From the NCBI GenBank assembly GCA_963575745.1, contig CAUYUJ010016886.1, forward strand, positions 1-64,000: a DNA stretch of 64,000 nt. The letters run 5' to 3'. A program made the position numbers and the translations under genes. The notes under the pieces were generated by a model. That model worked only from the letters and a program-made list of their open reading frames with translations, was not told where the DNA came from and searched no databases. Source of the DNA: Prorocentrum cordatum (lineage: Eukaryota > Sar > Dinophyceae > Prorocentrales > Prorocentraceae). Below, piece by piece: positions 19,651 through 31,120 of this stretch. Each line of letters begins with the position of its first letter. Within the stretch, counting starts at the first letter, position 1.

Positions 19651-19764
19651 GACCCAAGATCTCTGCATACAGTCGCACTTACGATCATGATGCCGCATGT
19701 GGCTGTGCCGCCTCCCCGTTGCGGGGAACAAAGCATAACATCCGGATCAAGATCCGTCTTCATA
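19651..19764 (+). repeat. Composite-element HEAD repeat, copy 2
   Basis: Same 113-bp sequence as 12757-12868. Here it is followed by G-rich modules beginning near 19780 rather than by TAIL, which is the arrangement expected for a less deleted element. Confidence 0.9.
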
Positions 19765-21640
19765 TGGCAAGACATGGATTTTTGCGTCTTGGGGCCTCCG
19801 TGGGAGGCCTCTTGAATACTCTTCGGCCCCCTGGGGGGCTTCTTGGGGCCTCTTGGAGCCTGTTAGGGGCTTCTCGGGGCCTCCTGAGAGCCTCTCGGGG
19901 TGGAAGACTCGGATTTTCGGTTCGTGTCAACCCTCTTGGCTCCATCTTTGGGCCGTCTTGGGGACCTCTCGGGCCGCCTTGCGCGCCTCTGGCGCCGTCT
20001 TGGGACCCCCGTGGGCTGTCTTGTGACCGTCTTCGAAGCCTCTAGGGATGCCTTGGAGCGGAAATTAAAGCCTTTTGGGCCGTCGTGGAGCGTCAGGAAG
20101 CTCAAAAGGCGAGAACTCGAAAATCGATCAAGAACCAAAAGGAAAACGAAGTAGTTGTGCCTCCTGGGGCTCCTTGGGAGCCATCTTGGAGACCTCTTGG
20201 GGCGTCTTGGAGGTCTCTTGGACAGTCAGGGACCAATTCAGGGGTGATCGCGGGCGGTCATTGGTCGTTTTCGTTGTCTGGAAACGCCACCGGCTTCGGG
20301 CGACTTTAACAAGGCCCCCAGCGCCACGGCAAGGCCCCGGGCCCCCCGGTGCGAGGGATCCGTCCCGGGCCCCGCCTCGTGCCCGCGGCAGGGCGTCCCT
20401 GGGCCGTCTCGGCGCCCTCGTGCGGGCCTGTTGGGGCGACGTTGGGTGTCTGAAATCCATCAAAAACCTAAAAACAATCAATGATTTTGGTGTCCCTTTG
20501 GGCCGTGTTGGAAGCCTTGTGGGCTGTCCGGAGGCCATCTTGGGCGTATTCGAACGATATGTCCTCGTTTTGGGGCCTCTTGGGGGCCTCTTGCGGCCCT
20601 TTTCGTCTGTGTTGGGGCTTTCTTGGGCCGTCTGGGGGCGGCCCTGGGCTGTCTCGGCGCCCTCTTGGAAGCCTGTTTGGAAGATTTCTGGGTGTTCTGG
20701 ACCGTCCTCCTTCAACGTCGGCGGCAGTGGCCGTAAGACTTCCTGGGAACATGATTTGTTGGGGTGTCGTTGGGCGCCTCCGGAGGCTTCGGGGCCTGAC
20801 GCGTTTCCGAGCGTGGCCGCAGGTAGCACTGCTTGGGACTCTCGTTTTTTATCCTGGCAGGCGTTTCTGAACACGGTTTGGGGAGAGGGCGGCAACCCGA
20901 GAATCATGTTCCCGGGAAGCTTTCCGGGAGAATGATTTGTTCGGCTCTCTTAAGAAGGTGGGCTCTGGGGGCTTACCGAGGGGCTCTTTTTGGCCTTGTC
21001 GGCAAGCCTATTGGAAACATGGTTGGGGCGATGGGCGGAAGCCCAAGGAATCATGTTCCCGGAAAGCTCTGGGAAATGCGATTTACCGAGGTCTCTTGGA
21101 GGCCCGCAGGGGGCTTCCCTGGGGGGCCCTTGGGGGCTTATTGGGGCTTCCGGGGGGCCTCTTGGGAGCCTGGGAGCCTCTTGATGGCCTCCGGGGGCGT
21201 CCTAGGAGCCTCGCAGGCCAGAGACCTTGAAATGTCGTGCTCTTCGGGCCCTCTTGGGTCGCTCTTGGGGCTCTCTTGGGGCGCTCTCGAGTCCCTCTTG
21301 ACTTATCTGGGGAGCCTCCTGGGCCGTCTCTGGTCTTTCCTGGGGAGCCTCTTCGGCCGTCTTGGAGCGATCTGAAGGGCCTCTGACGCCGTCTGGGGCC
21401 GTGGGGAGGCGGAACATGCGAGAGCGCAAAAATGCGGGGCCCTTTGGAGGGGCCTCTGGAGGTGCTCTTAGGGCGTCTTGGCGGCGTCGTCGGCCGTCCT
21501 GAGGCCATCTTCGGCGTGTCCGGGGCCTCTTGGGGCTGTCTCGGCAATCTTTAGGGCCCTCTTGGCGTGTCGTGGCGTGCTTGGGAGCGGGCCCGGGCAG
21601 TCCCGGGAGCCCTGGGGGCTGTTGAATGCTAGGTGTTGTC
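19765..21640 (+). repeat. G-rich modular array 2
   Basis: CTTGGGGCC-type units, G-rich on the plus strand, with box 1 near 19897 (GGAAGACTCGGATTTTCGG) and box 2 near 20085 (GGAGCGTCAGGAAGC, then AAAATCGATCAAGAACC). Interrupted at about 20290-20440 by a unique GC-rich stretch. No gene recognised on either strand. Confidence 0.8.
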
Positions 21641-21689
21641 TTGGAGGCGGAGGCTGTTGAGTGCAGGGTGGCGTGTGCTACGCGAAAGG

Positions 21690-21755
21690 CGGGCGAGCGG
21701 CCGGGCGGGCGGCGGGCGGGCGGGCGGGCGGGTGGCGGGCGGGCGGGTCGGGATT
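21690..21755. repeat. (GCGG)n / (GGGC)n microsatellite
   Basis: GGGCGGGC units within a short unique stretch (21640-21870) that separates two G-rich arrays. Confidence 0.8.
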
Positions 21756-21879
21756 TGAATGAATTCCTTAAGGGTGCTCTCTTGCAGCGGGAGCTTGTTG
21801 GAGACTGAAGCTGCGTACAGAGTGGTGCGTGCTACGCGGACGGCAGGCGGGCGGCGGCGGGTGCCCTAGGTGGTGGGTC

Positions 21880-23880
21880 AGAGGCCTCATGGGTGTTGGT
21901 TTGGATCTCTCGGTTGGCCTGTCGGGGACGTCGTGAAGGCAGTTTCGCAGCTTCTCGGTAGCCATTTTGAAACCGTTGTGGGACCTCCTCGGGGCGGTTT
22001 TGTGGCCTCTTGAGGCCTTGCTTGGATCTCCTGGGTGCCTCTCGGGGGCCTCCTGGGGCCTCTGGGGGGCTCCTTGGGGCACTCTTCAAGCGGGAGGGTC
22101 GAATTTGGGAGTCGTGGTCCCCCTCTTGGGCGCATCTTGGGGCCGTCTTGTGGCTTTCTTGGGCGCTTCTGGAGCCGTCTGGGGGCCCTCTTGGGCCGTC
22201 TTGGGGCGCTCTTGGGGCCTATGGAGCCGGCCTGGAACGTCGGACAGCCGAAAAGGCTGGAAGGCCAGAATCTCTCCAAAACCTTAATAAAATTGACGAT
22301 TGTGGTCTCTTGAAGCGCTCGGGAGAGGCGTCTTGAAGCGTCGTGGAGTGCCTTGGGGGGGCTTCTCGGGCCGTCTTGGGCCTATCTTGGGCGTCCAGGA
22401 GCGGTCTTTCGGCCACTCGGGGGCCCGCTTGGGCCGTCTGGGGAGCCTCTGGAGTCTCTCCTGGACTATTTTGGACCTTCCCAGCCGCCCCGTCCTCCCA
22501 TGGGGGGTCGGGGCAACTGTTTGTGGGCCCCGGGCCTGCCCCCATATTGGGGCCGTGTTGGGGCCGTGTTGGGGCCCTCCTGGGCCGTCTTGGGCGGCTC
22601 GTAGGCCGTCTTGGGGCCCTCCTGGCCGTATTGGGGTTCTCTTGGGGGCTTCTCGGGCTGCTTCGGGGCATTCTTGGTGACCCCTCGAGCCGGCATGGAG
22701 ATTGGGAAAGCCGACAAGGCGAGAAGGGCGAAGTCCTCCAAAAAACATATAGAACATCAACGAATTTGGGATCTCGGGGCTCTGTTGGGAGTCCTCTTGC
22801 AGCCTTCTTGTGGCGTCTTGGGGGCCTCTTCCGGGTTTCGTCGGGGCTTCTTGGAACAGAAAGGTCGAATGGTCGGTTCGGGCTTCCGTTCTGGAGTCCC
22901 TCGCGGGGCCGTTTTGGGGTCCTCCTGGGCGTGCTGGGCGCCTCCTGGGCCGTTTTGGGGCCCTCTTGGGTAGTCCTGGCGTCCTCTTGGGGCGATCTTG
23001 GGGGCCTCTTGGGCTGTTTTCGAGCGTCGGGAACCCGAGAAGGCGAGATGACCGAAATCCTTCGAACACCCACGGAAAATAAACAGTTTTTGGCTCTCAG
23101 GGCTCTCTCGGGGGTCCTCGTGGGGCCTTCTTGGCTTCTTCGTGGCCTCTCGGGGCCTCCCGGGCGCCTCTTTTGGTGGAAAACTAGAATTGTTGGCTGG
23201 GTTTCCCAATCTTGGGCTTCTCTTGGGCGCCTTTGGGGGCCCGTTTGGGCCGTCCTGGGCGCCTCTTGGGCCGTCCTGGGGCCCTCTTGGGCCGCCCTGG
23301 GGGTCTCCTGGGGCCTCTTGGCGCCCCTTTGGGGCCTCCCGGGCCCTGTGGAGGCGGGAGGCTCGAATTTGCGGTTCGCGGCCCCCCTCCTGGAGCCCTC
23401 TTGGGGCCGTCTTGGTCCTCTCTTCGCCCGTCTTGGGCGCGTCTTGGGCCGTCTTGGGGTCCTCCAGAGCCGTCTTGAGGCCCTCTTGGAGGCCTCTTGG
23501 GCTGTCTTGGGGCGTCTGCGGGAGGCCTGTGAGCCGTCGTGGAGCGTCGGAAAGCTGAAAAGGCAGGAAAAGCAACATGTGTCCAAAACCTTGGTAAACT
23601 GCACGATTTTGGCCTCTGGGGGCTCTCTGGGGGGGCCTCTTGGAAGCCTCTTGGAGCGTCTTGGGAGCCTCTTTGGCCGTCTTGGGCTTATCTTGGGCTT
23701 ATCTTGGGCTTATCTTGGGCTTATCTTGGGGCCCTCTTGGCGCCCTCATGGGCCTCTTGGAGCCTGCTGGGCCTGTCGCGGAGAGCTCTTGGGGCACTCT
23801 TGGGCCGGACAAGGGCGCTCCCGGAGGCCCGATCCCCCCATGGGGGGTTGCGGTCCTGGACAGGGAGCCCCCGGCCCTGT
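21880..23880 (+). repeat. G-rich modular array 3
   Basis: The longest array. Box 2 occurs near 22233, 22697, 23020 and 23540, each followed by an A-rich stretch such as TCCAAAACCTT. Box 1 occurs near 22090, 22855, 23178 and 23355. An internal run of four TTGGGCTTATC units lies at 23690-23730. Long frames are open on both strands at once (541 codons plus, 461 minus), which argues against coding. Confidence 0.85.
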
Positions 23881-23886
23881 AGCCCA

Positions 23887-23888
<2 letters not shown>

Positions 23889-23932
<44 letters not shown>

Positions 23933-23933
23933 C
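23889..23933. repeat. (TA)n(CA)n microsatellite
   Basis: About 32 bp of AT repeat then ACACACAC, directly after the end of the G-rich array. Confidence 0.95.
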
Positions 23934-24051
23934 AATCTCCACGGTTTAGCCCTCTAGTCCCACCGTAGACGACGCCCCCAAATTTCCCGAGCGCACGCAA
24001 AACGCACGCCCAGAGGAGAGGAGGATTTACCCGAGTCCCCACCTTCGATCG

Positions 24052-24147
24052 CAGCTGAATCAACGTCACACTGTTGTAACTGTTGTAGTGGTGGGACACA
24101 CAGCTGAATCAACGTCACACTGTTGTAACTGTTGTAGTGGTGGGACC
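24052..24147. repeat. 49-bp tandem duplication
   Basis: Two almost identical units beginning CAGCTGAATCAACGTCACAC at 24052 and 24101. Confidence 0.95.
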
Positions 24148-24246
24148 TTCCCAGGTCCCGTGCCCTGCATGTGGCTCGCCAGCTCCCCCTCGCACGCCTC
24201 CACCGCCACGGGAGGAAAAGAGGAAAAGCACGCCCATCACCACTCC

Positions 24247-24366
24247 GTGGAGCAAACAGAACATGCATCGGTGACTATGAGAACTTAAAAATACGCTCCC
24301 GCCCCTCCGTGGAGCAAACGGAACATGCATCGGTGACTTTGAGAACTTGGAAACGCGCTCCCGCCC
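24247..24366. repeat. 62-bp tandem duplication
   Basis: GTGGAGCAAACRGAACATGC begins units at 24247 and 24309. The two differ at several positions, so it is older than the 49-bp duplication. Confidence 0.9.
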
Positions 24367-24654
24367 CCCTCTTTTCCCCGACCCTGCCCCGCCCACTGCG
24401 GTGCCCCCGACTTGGCCCCTCGCGGGCGACCAGCGCCGCCGCCAGCCTGGCCGTGGCGTCCGATGCCCCGTGGCCCGCGCCGCCGCCGAGCAGCGCCGCC
24501 GCCAGGATCGCCGGAGGCGCCCCGGCGCCTGGGGCGCTGGCCAACCAGCTCGCCTGGAGGGGGGGGGCAGCATCCCCGACGGGCCAGGGGGCGGCCGACG
24601 AGAAAGGGCAAGCTAGCCGTTCCTTCCAGGCCCAAGGCCCAGAGACGGTCAAGA

Positions 24655-24705
24655 AGAGGAGGAGGAGGAGGAGGAGGAGGAGGAGGAGGAGGAGGAGGAG
24701 GCGGC
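24655..24705. repeat. (GGA)n microsatellite
   Basis: Seventeen or so GGA/GAG units on the plus strand. Confidence 0.9.
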
Positions 24706-25185
24706 GCTGGAAGGCGAGGGCGCAGAAAAGGCGGATCAGATAAGACAGCGCCTTTGAAAAGGTCGGAAGGTGGTCGCGCCAAAGACAAGCAAAGTTCTAC
24801 AAATTCTGCTTGCAACGACGAGCTCGGATGGCGCCGCTGCAAGGGCGGCGGGAGAACGCCAAAACCGCCGAAGCTGGACCGAATTGTGTGTCCAATGCGC
24901 CGGAACTAAGGTTCGGGGAAACGTGAGACACGGGTTCGGGGGACTCGGGTTGACCTCGCGGGGCCATCATGACAACGACGGGACCCAATCTGAAACTTGA
25001 AACTTGGCGCGAGCTCCCGCTGCAAACGTCCCACGAAAACGGGACCGCCCAAAATCCAGGACGCGCTCGATAAAAAAAATCGACGCGTCGACGCGCCTGC
25101 TCGGGACCACTGCTCGAGACTACTGCTCGAGACGTGACCATGATCCTGGCGGGCGGTCATGCGCACGGCAATGGTGCGCGAAAAT
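24706..25185. other. Unassigned sequence
   Basis: Lies 3' of the copia-like gag remnant, where protease and integrase would be expected. I see neither. Confidence 0.5.
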
Positions 25186-25974
25186 TCACGACCTTTCGTC
25201 ATGATTCTGGCGGTCGGCGAAGATGTCCAGTCTTTCGATCTCAATCGGAAGATGACGTAGCTGTGATGATGGCTGTCGGACTTTTACTATATGGCTGACC
25301 TTTGGCGCGAGGTCAGCTGCGATCATCAGGTCGAGCCCGACGAAATGGGCAGAGTCCCTCGACTCCTTCGCATATACGATTTGAAAGTCAAAAGCGTCCG
25401 CGACCAAACGGACAGCTTCCTCGCAATTCGGCGATGCCGACGCCGCCGTCCTGGCAGCATTGCGACGCCAGCGCTGGTAGTTGGCAGCATCGGGTGTCGC
25501 TTTTAAGACTATCTTTTCCGCCTTGCCCGCGTCGTCCCTATATTGCGCGGCGGCTGGGGCAAAATCCACCAGCGGGAATGGAGGGCCATCGCCGCCGCCG
25601 CCGCCTCCCGGCGGGCCACCTCCGGGCGGCCCTCCGCCACGCCGGCGCCGGTGATTTGGATTGCCGTCTTCTTCGCCGTCGGGCGTTTGGCCCCCGTCGT
25701 CTTCAAGGTAGAAGTCGCCATCGCCTTCGCCATCATCGCCGTTGCCATATCCGCCGTCGCCGCCGGGAGGGCCTGAGCCTGGGGGCTTCGGCACTGGCGC
25801 CTTCCATGGGGGGGGGGTCGCCTCATTTTTCTCATCTTTCTGTCTGAAGATGCTCGGCAAACTCCACGAAGCTGGAGGCGCGCATCCTGGGAAAGAGGTC
25901 GCCGCGCTGGGGCGAGCTGCCCCCGTGCTGGCATTCGCCAGGGCGGCAGCCGCCGCGGCCCTTTCCTCGCGCAT
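25186..25974 (-). pseudogene. Copia-like Gag core fragment
   Basis: A 262-codon frame. A Gly/Pro/Asp-rich spacer is followed by IVLKATPDAANYQRWRRNA and RTAASASPNCEEAVRLVADA. A short lysine/leucine lead-in followed by a Y-x-x-W motif and a helical segment is how Gag of dinoflagellate Ty1/copia-type elements reads, from family knowledge. The frame ends at 25186 without a zinc knuckle, protease, integrase or RT, so only a fragment survives. Upstream coiled-coil segments (26155-27217) probably belong to the same protein in other frames. Confidence 0.5.
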
Positions 25975-26154
25975 TTCTTGGGTTTCTACCCTGCGCTAAG
26001 CGAGCATCCGGGCGTTTTCCCCTTCGCGCTGCATAGCCTGTTCGGGCTTTTCCTTGAGTCTCTCCTTTTCGGCCCTCGCAGCTTCCTCGAACTCAAATGG
26101 CCCCTTCGATCCGACGCCCCCGGCCGGGCGACCGTCGCTGCCCGAGGCATGGCC

Positions 26155-27217
26155 CTAGGCGCGCGCAGGCCGAAACAATCGATCTCGATAAGCCTCTCTC
26201 GGCATAGACGCTGCGGCGCTCTGTTCCTCAAGTTTATTTCTTGCCTGGCGTTCCTCGCTTTCTGTCTCCTGGAATGCTTCCTTAGCTTCGTCTTTCCAAC
26301 TGCTGAATCCTCCCCGTAGCAGCGCGCGCGCATCTCGCCGCCCAGTGCAAAGTGGCCGACCGCCTATCTCGCACAAGGGGCAGTCGCGAGTAGCTACGTT
26401 CGAGAACGAATGATACCGCGGAGCTCCCGCGGGGGGATTCCGACCCGAATTCCCGCATGCTGCTGGTCGCCCAACCGCGGTCGGCACCGGCGGAGGCGCT
26501 GTAGACGCCGCCGCCGCACTCACTTGGGCCGTCGACCCAATGCCTGAAGATGTTGCCGCGTGTGTTCCGATCGGGTGCCGCAGTATCTGGTGCTGATCCA
26601 GCTTGCGATACAAGCCGCCACGCTCGGCTTGCCGACTCTTCATCGCCTGCGGGGCCTCCAGTTCGGCAGCGCGGGTGCTCGCTTCAATTTTCCCCTCGGC
26701 GGTCATCTCAACTCGTCGCATCTCCTCGCGGGCATGTAGAATCTCGGCCCCGGAACGAGTGTAGTTCTCGTCCGCGACGATTCGGCTCGCATCGGCTTGC
26801 CTAAACGCAGCGGCAACCTCTGCGGCTAGCCGTGCGTTCCGATTCTCTGCTGCTTGCACTTCGCAGCTTGCGACATAGTCGCCCGTTGAGCTTCGCCGGC
26901 CCCCGGGCAGCGCACCCCGCCTCCTCTGCGAGGTGCTTCTCCCGGAGGCATGCTCGGCGCTCGCAGGCAACGGCTGTCTCCAACCTGTTGGCGAGCTCTC
27001 TCATTTCCTCTGTCGCCGCGGAGGCCTGTTGAGCCGCCGCCGCCTGCTGGGGCCCCTCCAGACAGCGCGCGGTTTTTGCCGTGGCCCCCCGGTCTCGCTC
27101 CAACTGCAGGGCGACAACCGCTTGTTGTCGCTCCTCCGACAGCCTGAGTTGCTCGCGCATTTTAGCATGATCTCTCTCCCATATCTCCATAATCTTAAAC
27201 CTCTTCCTTTCCTCCAC
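26155..27217 (-). pseudogene. Coiled-coil segments upstream of the copia-like Gag core
   Basis: Two overlapping minus frames. 26801-27217 reads MEERKRFKIMEIWERDHAKM and continues as a Gln/Glu/Arg-rich helix; 26155-26970 continues the helical character (RLAAEVAAAFRQADASRIV) and contains CPLCEIGGRPLC, a four-cysteine pattern. Likely the N-terminal half of the Gag-type protein at 25186-25974. Frame changes prevent a single product. Confidence 0.4.
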
Positions 27218-27223
27218 TTCGCG

Positions 27224-28304
27224 TCACTCATTCGCGCGCCACCCAGCGCAGTCGCGCGAGCTAGGGACGGCGCGCGTCGGGCATTGGAAATTAAGGTTAC
27301 AGAGGCCGCAAATGTCAGAGCACCCGAAACAGACGGGCTTCTTCTTGCACTGGCCCGATAAGCCAGGGCACCGCGGTTCTGGCACCACAGAGCACTTCGG
27401 TCCACGGTTGGCACACTTGGCGTTGACGCGCACGCTGGGGGCGCTCGACTTGCCCGACAAGTAGGACAAGTCAGATACTTCGGATCGCGGTCTTGGGGGC
27501 AGAGCTTGCGCTAGTTGGATCGCTCTCTGAGCTTCTCTTGCGGGCAGAGCGAGTGCGTAAGTCGGGCGTCCCAAACGTCGGGGTCCGCGGTGGGGGCCCG
27601 GGAACATTGCTCCCGGGCGTCCCCCCCGGAGCGAACCTAGGGTTGTGCTCCGGGACGTCACTGGGTCTACTTCGCTTCCCGAGTTGTGAGGTCATTGAAA
27701 GACTAATAGGCTTAGGTCTCTGCTTGCTGGTCGTCCTTATGGGACTGCCCACGAACTCCTCATCGACGATCTCCTCCACATTCCGTTCCAGAGAATCATC
27801 AGATGGGATCGCGGCATCCCCGCCGCGCGCGGGCGGTGCCTGCGCAGGGGGTTGTTGGAGGTCGCCCAATGGAACAGGAGAAGTTCGGTCATAGACTTCG
27901 CCTTCCCCGTAATGTGGCCAGTGATCACCATGATGGCCGACGGGCTTTGGCGTTGACCTGCGAGAAACATGTTCTCCCGATAAAATCAGCTCCACGTCGT
28001 GGTCGGTGTCCGAGAGGTGAATGGGTGCATCAGGTTGGGCCTCACGTGGCATGAGGTTGTCTTCGTCTTCGCCTTCTCGGTCGGGTCGCGCGATGCCCTT
28101 GATCTTCGGAGCACTAGGACGAGGCCCAGCGTCGAATAATATATTCCAGCAGATTCGGACGGGAGGACATCGGCTCGATTCCCCGACATAATCGGCAAAG
28201 CCTTGATCTGGAACTTCCACGCTCATTCCATGGCGTGATTCTGCTCTAGGACGTACATCACTGTTGGGTGGTTGGAATATAATTCCGTTATCTGGCAGAA
28301 TCAA
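27224..28304 (-). pseudogene. Disordered N-terminal region and cysteine cluster, probably same broken Gag
   Basis: 27471-28304 encodes an acidic, Pro/Ser-rich unstructured stretch (MILPDNGIIF to TAIRSI). 27224-27661, in another frame, ends in a cysteine-dense segment (CANRGPKCSVV, CFGCSDICGLCNLNFQC) that could bind zinc. Being contiguous and co-oriented with the coiled-coil and Gag core, they may be the 5' part of the same element. No function assigned. Confidence 0.35.
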
Positions 28305-29720
28305 TTTCGTCGAAGATAGAACTTTCGGCTGCTAGCCAGTATTTTGCCAACTCATTGCTGCCATGGGCTGTTTATTGGCCATGTTGCTCGGCAAAATGTG
28401 TTCACGATCGCCTCGCACTTGTTTTCCTTCATCTCCTTCCCGTAGTAGTCTCTTGCTCCGGTTTATCTTCAACGTAGGTGATGCATCCCTCCCATAGCTA
28501 AACGAGTATGATGGTGTCCGTTATGCTTTGGCGAGCAACAACATATGAGGGGGCCGGCCGGCCGGGGGAGGGCGCCCGGGAGGGCGAGCGCGTGCCAGGC
28601 GGGCAGGCCGCGATCTTTTTCTGGAGCCAAACCACAACAGCTGCGACGAAGCTGTGGGTCAGGAGTGGGCCCGAGGGGATGACTAAATCAACTGATCATG
28701 ACTCCATAATGACTCCATACGAGCATGTCTTGCCACATGCACCACAACGACAGCGTCCATGTGCGTAGGATGACCCATCCAGACGGCCCAGCGCACAACC
28801 TGAAAGGCGGAGTCCGCATCTGACGGCGGAAGGGGGAAGGGGGGGTCCGCGAGACGCTCGCGTGCAGAAGCAAGAGAGCAGGTGAATCCGAACAAGCTCA
28901 CGCGAAAACAGATCATCACCATCAGCACGCCAGGGAAGCCGACGACGGCGTCCTCCTCCTCCTCCTCGCCCTCCTCCTCCCACTCCTCGTGCCATTGCGC
29001 CGCTGTCCATCCCCCATCCCTCCCTTCGTTACCGTTCTCGTCGCCTCCATTCCAACACCTCCCCCTCTCACTTCACGCCTTTCTCTCCCCTTTCCGCCCG
29101 GCCACCCCTCCTGCCCCAAAAGGAAGCTCGCCGCGAGCGCGGAAGCGTTGGCGCCGGCGGCAGACAGTGCAGCACCACGAGCCCCGGCCAGGCGAGGCGG
29201 CCCCGTGAGAACCGAGCTGAGACACGCGCACTGCATCGGAAGCCGTCCAAAGCCGCCCAACCCTCGAAACCCGTCGCATCCTCTCCCTCCTCCGCCTCTC
29301 CGTGCCGAGCGTGACTCTCATCCCGAGAAACGTCCCGTCGTCGATCGGCTGCTTGTTCTGTTCTGGACCTGGCCGTGGCCACCCTGGCGGAATCGGCCGC
29401 AGACCAGAAACAGCGAGCTGGGAAGGAAACCGCACGATCGTCTCCCCCCGCTGGGCGTCCCAAACCGATGCGGGGACAAATCGTGCGGTGACCTCGAACT
29501 TCCGAAACACCCCTCCGCACAGTCCGTCACCACACGGTTGCGGGACCTTGGAGGCTCCGATCGCCCGAAACATCCTCGGAGAACGACCCAAGTCCCGAAA
29601 CCGCGCGGTCACCCCGAGTCCCCACTGATTCACCACTGGGGGCCCCCAAGCCAGAGCCCAGATGTATGAGAGAGCGCGCCTGGGTGGGCCCGAGCACAGA
29701 TGGGGGGCTTGCACACGGGG
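28305..29720. other. Unassigned region
   Basis: No gene recognised. A short CTC/CCT tract lies at 28950-28985. At 29430-29630 a degenerate theme (CCGAAAC, GCGCGGTCACC and GTGCGGTGACC in both orientations) recurs without clear units. Confidence 0.45.
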
Positions 29721-29733
29721 CTAACACCGCGTG

Positions 29734-29870
29734 GATCCTTCGACCTTGAAGGATCGGCGGCTCTTCGATCGCCATGTCCTTCCCCACTGGCCGAACCTGG
29801 GCAACCGGTGGCGTTCAACCTTGAACGCCCGCTGCGGGGTCGCCGCCGCGTGGACGCGACGCGAGCCTGC
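29734..29870. repeat. Double-hairpin repeat, copy 1
   Basis: Carries an imperfect hairpin GATCCTTCGA-CC-TTGAAGGATC (29734-29755) and a perfect one GGCGTTCAA-CC-TTGAACGCC (29810-29829), then GTCGCCGC and a CGACGCGAGCCTGCCG end. A second copy at 31121-31266 keeps the same order. Confidence 0.8.
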
Positions 29871-30634
29871 CGCATCCAGCCCTGGGACTGGACCGCCGAG
29901 GCACTGCTCTCTGGGGGACACGACAAAGACTCAAGGGAAGCCCCACGACCTCGGCACGCTGCGCTGGCTCCTCCTGCCTCTGCGCCTCACCCTCGCTGTT
30001 TTGCAGTCCTGACCCCTGTGCTTGGCATCAAATAGGCGGCGCGCCGAGGGGGGAAGTGAGAGGGGGCAGGCCTTCTCAGGAGGCGGCGGAGCCTCTCAGA
30101 AACCCTCCGGCCTTCTGGGAGGCCATCTGTCCCTCCGGCCTTCTGAGAGGCCCTCTGTTTCGGAGGAGGCTCAGGAAGCTTCTTGGAAGGCCGGAGGCCG
30201 TCTGAGCCTCAGGAGAAGCCCAGCGCCCTTTGCCTTCATCCCTGGGCCCGCCGCCGGAATCAGGGTGTGCTGCGACACCCAATAGGAACACGTGAACTGC
30301 GAAGGCCGGATAGTCGGGAGCGGCAAAGAGGGGGGTGTCCAAGAGGGGGGGGTGCAAATCATGACCGGCGGCATGTGCGCGGCCCAGCGGGGGGGCCAGG
30401 GACGCAATGAAATAAGAAGAGGCGCCATGAAATCTAAGGAAATATCATGGCCCCCGCCATGATATCCACCCCCCCCTAGTCATCACCCCCCTCTTTTCCG
30501 CCCCCGACAGGCGGTGGCTGTGGATAAAAGCCCGCCTCGGACCGGGGCTGCCCTTTCCTCCGAGTGCCCGAGGCAGAGGGTCCCGGGGGAGGTCCAGCGG
30601 ACCAGAGGGAGGAACCAGGAGGGAGGAGGAAGAG
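29871..30634. other. Unassigned region
   Basis: No gene recognised. 30090-30190 has three diverged copies of a CTTCTGRGAGGCC theme. Confidence 0.45.
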
Positions 30635-30880
30635 GACAGCAGGAGGAGGAGGAGGAGGACGAGGAGCAGGAGGAGGAGGAGGGCCCGATCCAATCTGACA
30701 GTCTGACAGCCTCGGACCGGGGCTGCCCTTTCCTCCGAGTGCCAGAGACAGGCCCCTGACTCCGTGAGGACCGAGGAGGAGGAGGAGGAGGAGGAGGAGG
30801 AGGAGGAGGAGGAGGAGGAGGAGGAGGAGGAGGAGGAGGGGGAGGAGGAGGAGGAGGAGGAGGAGGAGGAGGAGCAAGAG
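30635..30880. repeat. (GGA)n microsatellites
   Basis: Two GGA tracts (about 30637-30680 and 30767-30875) separated by a unit, CCTCGGACCGGGGCTGCCC, that also occurs before the first tract (near 30533), so the block is partly duplicated. Confidence 0.9.
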
Positions 30881-31120
30881 TCATCACCCCCCTCTTTGCC
30901 GCTCCCGAGATAGGGCCCTCCCCCAGTGCCTCTTCCCCCCCAGGCAGCGCCGCCGAGCTCCGCCTCGGAGGCCTCGGGAGTCTGCTGGCGGAGCCTCTCG
31001 GATAGGGCTGGCGCGGGAGTGCTGTTGGTCAGCGCCGCCGCCACGAATGCGGCCTCCAGAAGAGCAAACATGTGTACGGCAGGTTCGTGTCGTGCCGACC
31101 CCAGCGTTGGTTTTTGACAC
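30881..31120. other. Unassigned sequence
   Basis: GC-rich, no recognised gene or repeat. Confidence 0.4.

Noticed and set aside
19636-19656. GATCTTGGGTCAAG near the 5' end of the DIRS-like element, like a decayed leader
   Set aside because: About 13 of 18 matches, and most of it belongs to the HEAD repeat, which occurs elsewhere without the CAAG end.
21950-21980. GTAGCCATTTTG, resembling a spliced-leader relic
   Set aside because: Only 12 bases match, the leader's 3' end CTCAAG is absent, and similar GCCATCTTG strings are common in the surrounding G-rich repeat.
22219-23968. Overlapping 541-codon plus and 461-codon minus ORFs in G-rich array 3
   Set aside because: The repeat unit lacks stop triplets in nearly every frame on both strands, the peptides are low-complexity (GPLGASWG, RPQEAPKRP), and frames differ between arrays.
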